From the NCBI GenBank assembly GCA_948933715.1, contig CAQZPH010000029.1, positions 1 through 10,351 of the forward strand: a stretch of 10,351 bases of DNA. The letters are read 5' to 3'. This document shows, piece by piece, positions 6,328-10,351 of this stretch; position 1 is the stretch's first letter; each line of letters starts with the position of its first letter. The notes below the pieces were generated by a model. That model was not told where the DNA came from and made no database searches. It saw only the letters and a list, made by a program, of their open reading frames with translations. The stretch is from an uncultured Eubacteriales bacterium. GTDB taxonomy: Bacteria > Bacillota > Clostridia > Oscillospirales > Acutalibacteraceae. Position numbers and translations under genes: made by a program.

Positions 6328-7836
6328 TTATTCTTTTGGTTTCATGGTTGGGAATAATAAAACATCTCTTATTGATGCACTGTCTGTTAACAGCATAACA
6401 AGTCTGTCAATACCGATGCCAAGGCCACCTGTTGGTGCCATACCATATTCAAGCGCATTAATAAAATCTTCATCGATCAAATTAGCTTCATCGTCACCAG
6501 CATCACGAAGTTCCATTTGGTGTTTAAAGCGTTCGCGTTGATCAATCGGATCATTTAGCTCAGAATATGCGTTTGCCATTTCGCGGCTAGTGATAAATAG
6601 TTCAAAACGTTCAACTAATCTCGGGTTATCTTTTTTGCGTTTTGTAAGAGGTGAAACCTCTACAGGATAATCGCAGATAAATGTAGGCTCTACTAAAGTT
6701 TCCTCAACTTTTTCTTCAAAAGTGAGATTTAAAATATCACCCCAAGTATTTTTACCGTTAGTTTCAAACCCAAATTGTTTAGCAACTTCCATTGCTTTAG
6801 CGTCGTCGCCAACAAAAGAACCAAAGTCAATACCAGTAACTTCTTTTACAGCGTCTATCATAGTAATTCTTTTAAACGGCTTAGATAGGTTAATCTCTTG
6901 CCCTTGATAAGTAATAACATCAGAATTACCAATAGCTTTTACGCACTCATTTATGATATTTTCAGTGTGATCCATCATGACATTATAGTCAGCATAGGCT
7001 TCGTATAATTCAATAGTTGTAAATTCCGGGTTATGTTTAATAGACATACCTTCATTTCTAAAAAGACGTCCAATCTCATAGACCTTTTCCATACCGCCAA
7101 CAATTAGTCGTTTTAAATATAATTCCGGGGCAATACGTAAATATAAATCAAGATCAAGGGTATTGTGATGAGTAAGAAAAGGACGAGCAGCGGCACCACC
7201 AGCAATAGTATTTAATATAGGAGTTTCAACTTCAATGAATCCCTTATCGTCTAAATACTTGCGGATAGTTTTTATTATAATGCTGCGTTTTATAAAGGTA
7301 TCTTTAACTTCAGGATTCATAATTAAATCCACATAACGTTGACGATACCGTAAATCGGTATCTTTAAGGCCGTGAAATTTATCCGGCAAAGGAAGTAAAG
7401 ACTTAGATAATAATGTTACTTTTTTAGCATGCACTGATATTTCACCACGTCTTGTTTTAAAAACAAAACCCTCAACGCTAATGATATCTCCGATATCCCA
7501 TTTTGAAAGCTCAGTGTAAGTTTCTTCGCCGATATCATCAATTTTCATATAAACTTGCATACGGCCGGTTCTATCGTGGATATCCATAAAGCACGCTTTA
7601 CCCATATCTCGCCAGCTCATAATACGTCCTGCAATACATACGTCTTTATTTTCAAGCTCTTCAAAGTGCTCGGTGATATATTTATTATAAGTATCGCGAT
7701 TGCAAGTAGTTATTAAAAACGGATTTTTATTGTTTTCTTGCAAATACGATAATTTATCGCGACGAATTTTTAACAGTTCTTTAATATCCTGCTCTTCTAG
7801 GGGCTCCATAGCTTCATGTTCGTTATTTTCCGTCAT
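6328..7836 (-). CDS. lysS: Lysine--tRNA ligase, class II
   Basis: Charges tRNA-Lys with lysine using ATP; cytoplasmic homodimer. The 502 residues match class II LysRS in length and order. There is an N-terminal OB-fold anticodon-binding domain (about 66-143, with VCIAGRIMSWRDMGKACFMDI). The class II catalytic core follows: motif 1 around residues 181-211 (FIEVETPILNTIAGGAAARPF region), motif 2 with GRLFRNEG (256-263, R260) through the TTIELYEAYADY segment, and motif 3 with GLGIGIDRLV (471-480, R478). AAGGAG lies eight bases before the ATG. It follows greA at 71 nt on the same strand, a pairing common in Clostridia. No T-box-like leader is present in that short gap, so it is probably co-transcribed with greA. 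It ends in a strong terminator facing ytaF. Confidence 0.98.
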   Translation of the reverse strand: MTENNEHEAMEPLEEQDIKELLKIRRDKLSYLQENNKNPFLITTCNRDTYNKYITEHFEELENKDVCIAGRIMSWRDMGKACFMDIHDRTGRMQVYMKIDDIGEETYTELSKWDIGDIISVEGFVFKTRRGEISVHAKKVTLLSKSLLPLPDKFHGLKDTDLRYRQRYVDLIMNPEVKDTFIKRSIIIKTIRKYLDDKGFIEVETPILNTIAGGAAARPFLTHHNTLDLDLYLRIAPELYLKRLIVGGMEKVYEIGRLFRNEGMSIKHNPEFTTIELYEAYADYNVMMDHTENIINECVKAIGNSDVITYQGQEINLSKPFKRITMIDAVKEVTGIDFGSFVGDDAKAMEVAKQFGFETNGKNTWGDILNLTFEEKVEETLVEPTFICDYPVEVSPLTKRKKDNPRLVERFELFITSREMANAYSELNDPIDQRERFKHQMELRDAGDDEANLIDEDFINALEYGMAPTGGLGIGIDRLVMLLTDSASIRDVLLFPTMKPKE

Positions 7837-7869
7837 TTTAAATTCTCCTTATATACATAAATTAAATAC

Positions 7870-7895
7870 GGGCGGATGAAAAAATCACACCGCCC
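7870..7895 (-). terminator. Hairpin between greA and lysS, weak terminator or attenuator
   Basis: GGGCGG and CCGCCC form a perfect 6-bp GC-rich stem around a 14-base loop that can add TGA/TCA pairing. On the minus strand it is followed by GTATTTAATTTATG, a poor T-tract, so greA transcripts probably read into lysS in part. The better T-run (ATTTTT) lies on the other side, in plus orientation, where no gene needs it. Confidence 0.45.
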
Positions 7896-7907
7896 ATTTT
7901 TAAAAGA

Positions 7908-8381
7908 TTACTTAGATATTTCTAAAACTTCATATGACATAGAACCGACGGGAGTTTCAACTTCTACTTTTTCTCCCACTCTATGACCTATAAGACTTTT
8001 GCCAACGGGCGATTCATCGGAGATTCGTCCATTGATAGGATCAGCTTCACTTGAACCAACTATTTTATATTCACATATATCGTCAAACTCAATATCTCGA
8101 ACCTTCACCTTTGACCCAACATGAATAATTTCAGTACTTAGTTCATCTTCGTTGATTACTTGCACATTATTGAGCATATTTTCAATAGAAGCGATTCTTG
8201 CTTCAACAATAGCTTGCTCATTTTTAGCTTCATCATATTCACTGTTTTCAGATAAATCTCCGAAAGATAATGCTACTTTAATTTTTTCTGCGATTTCTTT
8301 TCGTTTTACTGCTTTTAATTCTTCTAGTTCTGCTTCTAAATTTTTTAAACCTTCGTCGGTTAGTAAGACTTGTTTATTCAT
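7908..8381 (-). CDS. greA: Transcription elongation factor GreA
   Basis: Binds the RNA polymerase secondary channel and stimulates cleavage of backtracked transcripts. The 157-residue product has normal family length. An N-terminal coiled coil (about residues 8-76) carries the acidic tip FGDLSENSEYDEAKNEQ with D42 and E45, equivalent to the catalytic D41 and E44 of E. coli GreA. The C-terminal FKBP-like domain (about 83-157) contains the ISDESPVGKSLIGHRVGE signature. The reading frame is open back to 8438, but that ATG overlaps the -10 box. The conserved MNKQVLLTDEGL at 8381 is preceded by AAAGGTGG (8393-8400) at 11 bases, so 8381 is chosen. It has its own consensus promoter and runs into lysS. 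Confidence 0.97.
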   Translation of the reverse strand: MNKQVLLTDEGLKNLEAELEELKAVKRKEIAEKIKVALSFGDLSENSEYDEAKNEQAIVEARIASIENMLNNVQVINEDELSTEIIHVGSKVKVRDIEFDDICEYKIVGSSEADPINGRISDESPVGKSLIGHRVGEKVEVETPVGSMSYEVLEISK

Positions 8382-8392
8382 ATTTATATAAA

Positions 8393-8400
8393 CCACCTTT
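8393..8400 (-). promoter_or_regulatory. Ribosome binding site that fixes the greA start
   Basis: AAAGGTGG lies 11 bases before ATG 8381, slightly long but acceptable spacing. The longer frame would begin at 8438 inside the promoter -10 box, upstream of the expected transcript start, so it cannot be used from this promoter. Confidence 0.8.
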
Positions 8401-8436
8401 CCTTTGATGAAGATTTTGTTCTGAATAACATAAAAC

Positions 8437-8465
8437 ATTATAATGTAGTTGATTGTTTATGTCAA
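8437..8465 (-). promoter_or_regulatory. Perfect consensus sigma-A promoter for greA-lysS
   Basis: Minus strand: TTGACA (8465-8460), 17-bp spacer, TATAAT (8442-8437); both hexamers and the spacing match the sigma-A consensus exactly. The start would be near 8430, giving a leader of about 50 nt. The -10 box sits in a 12-bp palindrome, ACATTATAATGT (8435-8446). The -35 box contains the TGA stop codon of the upstream gene. Confidence 0.93.
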
Positions 8466-9301
8466 GAAAGATTTATTTTGCGCACAAGATTTTGGGAAAT
8501 ATCTTCAATTGATGTAACACCGATGCTTGATGTGCAAAGCTCAGGAGTAATATTATCAGTACTAGAAATATTGTGTGAGTCAATTAAAGCAGAAAGAAAA
8601 TACTCCGAATTAATGCCCTGCGGAATTATTTTTTTAAATTTAGAGGGAATTTTAACTTTATAATTATAGTATACAGATCCATTAAGAGAAGTGTTTGGCC
8701 TAAACCCTGTAAATGTTATGCACTCTTTTGGCAAAGAAAGGGGAGTAGTTATTTTATCGGGGGCTATTAGCATATGGCAGGGTCTTATCCAGCTAACGCT
8801 GTTGCATACTAATATGGAAGCGCCATATTGTTCCATTAGTATTTCTGATTCTCTCGCGTAAAATTCTATATTTTTTGTTATTACTTTTATTTGATGCAAA
8901 AAAGGTAGTAATCTATATACTATGTTGCCATAGCACCCAAGAGGATCAAATATAGTAACTGATAACTTGCTTTTAGAAGCTTTTGCAAGTTTTAAAGTTT
9001 CTATAGCAGCGTTTTGGCATAATATACGGTTTAAGTTTAAAGGTTCGTATCTTGTAAATTTAAAATTTGGGGGGAATAAAACATCGCTTGAACACAGAAT
9101 TTGTTGATTGTAATTTCCAAGAGTGCGAGATATTTTTTTCCACGGGATTTTATTTTTTCTTTTAATTGCATTAACATGCTTAATATTAAGATTATCATAC
9201 GACGTTTCATTAACCGTTACAGGTTTTAAAAACTTATACATAATTTTTTCTTTTAATTTACTATCTGAGGAAATCTCATTAAAAGTTAGTACATTTAACA
9301 T
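8462..9301 (-). CDS. Conserved-looking protein of unknown function, Rossmann-like pattern
   Basis: I do not recognise a named family. The 279-residue product has no signal peptide or membrane helix. An N-terminal part includes KIPWKKISRTLGNYNQQILC (residues 51-70) and a PPNF segment (77-80). A central region looks like an alternating beta-alpha fold: SVTIFDPLGCYGNIVYRLL (114-132), with a glycine-bearing turn after a strand ending in D119, then QIKVITKN (137-144), a helix, ASILVCN (161-167) and CHMLIAPD (175-182). That pattern resembles a nucleotide- or cofactor-binding Rossmann fold, though a classic GxGxxG is absent. It has six cysteines with no obvious metal motif. AGGGGTG five bases before ATG 9301 supports the start. 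It sits between a peptidase terminator and the greA promoter, with no terminator of its own, so its transcript probably continues into greA-lysS. Confidence 0.85.
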   Translation of the reverse strand: MLNVLTFNEISSDSKLKEKIMYKFLKPVTVNETSYDNLNIKHVNAIKRKNKIPWKKISRTLGNYNQQILCSSDVLFPPNFKFTRYEPLNLNRILCQNAAIETLKLAKASKSKLSVTIFDPLGCYGNIVYRLLPFLHQIKVITKNIEFYARESEILMEQYGASILVCNSVSWIRPCHMLIAPDKITTPLSLPKECITFTGFRPNTSLNGSVYYNYKVKIPSKFKKIIPQGINSEYFLSALIDSHNISSTDNITPELCTSSIGVTSIEDISQNLVRKINLS

Positions 9302-9341
9302 TTTTTCACCCCTTTTTTACAATGTTATGAAAAAAGAGAAT

Positions 9342-9378
9342 AAAAAATGATACGAATAGTAAAAATACCATTCGTATC
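9342..9378 (-). terminator. Intrinsic terminator of the M23 peptidase gene
   Basis: GATACGAATGGTA and TACTATTCGTATC form a 13-bp stem (one G-U) with a TTTT loop at 9349-9378. On the minus strand it is followed by one A and then six T (9347-9342). It lies 13 bases after the peptidase stop codon and separates that gene from the unknown gene downstream. Confidence 0.88.
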
Positions 9379-9391
9379 GTAACATTATGTA

Positions 9392-10351
9392 TTATTTTCG
9401 GTATTCATCAAGAGGGTTATAATCAATACCGTTGCGTTTTGTTTGAAAATGTAGATGTGGGCCTGTAGAGTATCCGGTTGTTCCTACTTCTCCAATTTTT
9501 TGAGACCGTGAAACAGTTTGCCCTTCTTTTACAAATACCTGAGATAAATGACCATAAATCGAGATTTTGCCATTACCATGAGCTAAAATTACATAATTAC
9601 CATAACCTCCGCCACATCCGCAGCTACGAATTTTACCATAATCATGATGGCAATGAGAATACGTAGCAAAAACAAAACCATGATCCACAGCTACAACAGA
9701 TTTACCATAAATACCAGTAGAAGCAATATCAATACCTTTATGATATACACTACCGCGTTTTTCCATATAGTCTGAAGATAAGCATGTGTATCCAGGAACA
9801 GGCCATGCAAATCCGTCTTCAGAAGGAACTATAGCCATAGATGACATCCTTTGCGCAATACTGCGGTGACTTGCATTTTGGCCAGCACTACGACGAGCTT
9901 CTTCAACGTAATAATTCATTATCTCTCTTTGAATTCTTTGGTATTCGGCATCGTTTTCATCGATTTCAACTTGAGATACCGCCTGTTCTCCTTCTAGCTC
10001 TTTTAAAAGTTTTTCGTTTTCAACAAATAACCTTTGCAAGTCTGATTTTTTAGCAGAAAGAGAGATTTTTTCTTCTTCAATAGTTTTTTTATTTTTTTGG
10101 ATTGTAACTTTTTCTTTTTCAACTGAAATTATTTCATTTTTTAAAGTAGCCAAAAGTTTATTATCGTGTTCACTGATTTTCGCAATGACTTCAGCTTTAT
10201 CAATAAGATCATCAAAAGTTTTTGCTCTAAAAATCAAGTCAATTAGGTGAACTTCGCCGGCTTTATAAATAGCAACCAATCGACGCATAAGAAGATCGGT
10301 GTTTTCTTTTATAGAGCCTTGCGCTTTAGCTATATATTGATTTTTTTTGAT
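9392..10351 (-). CDS. PcsB/EnvC-like M23 peptidase, 5' end outside the window
   Basis: Cell-wall peptidase or amidase-activator type protein; only the last 319 residues are visible. The frame stays open through the right edge, upstream of the internal ATG at 10288, so that ATG is not the start. Numbering from the window edge: the N-terminal part (about 1-155) is a long, charged coiled coil starting with a PcsB-like block (LLMRRLVAIYKAGE, then IDLIFRAKTFDDLIDKAEVI). A short linker is followed by an M23 (LytM) domain (about 180-310) with HKGID (H204, D208), YGHL (H268) and GPHLHFQ (H299, H301), the full zinc-binding and catalytic set. An insertion before the GGGYGNY strand carries C234, C244 and C246. 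A signal peptide would be expected in the missing part. The gene ends in its own terminator. Confidence 0.92.
   Translation of the reverse strand: MKKNQYIAKAQGSIKENTDLLMRRLVAIYKAGEVHLIDLIFRAKTFDDLIDKAEVIAKISEHDNKLLATLKNEIISVEKEKVTIQKNKKTIEEEKISLSAKKSDLQRLFVENEKLLKELEGEQAVSQVEIDENDAEYQRIQREIMNYYVEEARRSAGQNASHRSIAQRMSSMAIVPSEDGFAWPVPGYTCLSSDYMEKRGSVYHKGIDIASTGIYGKSVVAVDHGFVFATYSHCHHDYGKIRSCGCGGGYGNYVILAHGNGKISIYGHLSQVFVKEGQTVSRSQKIGEVGTTGYSTGPHLHFQTKRNGIDYNPLDEYRK

Noticed and set aside
7837..7907. T-box riboswitch in front of lysS
   Set aside because: The gap is only 71 nt, with no specifier loop or T-box sequence.
8370..8663. 97-codon plus-strand frame across the greA promoter
   Set aside because: It spans the greA promoter and the antisense of two genes; no ribosome binding site or known motif supports it.
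9302..9341. Possible promoter for the unknown gene (CATAACAT near 9325)
   Set aside because: No matching -35 element at acceptable spacing; the region is mostly T-rich terminator tail.

Overview
The window is a compact, AT-rich stretch of ordinary chromosome. The gene set and the Shine-Dalgarno-rich starts point to a low-GC, spore-forming Firmicute, most likely a member of Clostridia. The main clues are a YtaF-type sporulation membrane protein, the rpsO-pnp pair, a greA-lysS pair, and a PcsB-like M23 peptidase with a cysteine-bearing insertion. I cannot name the genus from sequence alone. No tRNA, rRNA, insertion sequence, CRISPR array or phage gene is visible.

Layout, left to right. pnp (polynucleotide phosphorylase, minus strand, 29-2137) lies downstream of rpsO (ribosomal protein S15, minus strand, 2350-2613). 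The spacer between them holds two RNA-like structures: a 14-bp hairpin with a short T-run just after rpsO, and a 98-nt imperfect palindrome in the pnp leader. rpsO has a near-consensus sigma-A promoter (2718-2746), followed by a leader that folds as a three-way junction with a G-U/G-C pair, the hallmark of an S15 autoregulatory operator. Next comes a complete P2A-type calcium-pumping ATPase (minus, 2863-5481) with a terminator hairpin. It is divergent from ytaF (plus, 5612-6250). ytaF converges on lysS (minus, 6328-7836), which ends in a strong GC-rich intrinsic terminator. Upstream of lysS are greA (minus, 7908-8381) with a perfect consensus promoter, an unrecognised 279-residue protein (minus, 8462-9301), a terminator, and the C-terminal part of an M23 peptidase (minus, 9392 to the right edge).

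How the genes fit together. rpsO/pnp and greA/lysS are translation, RNA-turnover and transcription-elongation housekeeping units. The most informative part is non-coding: the rpsO-pnp unit appears to carry separate RNA control elements for S15 and for PNPase. The calcium pump and YtaF are membrane proteins sharing a 130-bp divergent intergenic region. The most open coding question is the protein at 8462-9301. It has a Rossmann-like pattern but no function I can assign, and its stop codon lies inside the -35 box of the greA promoter.
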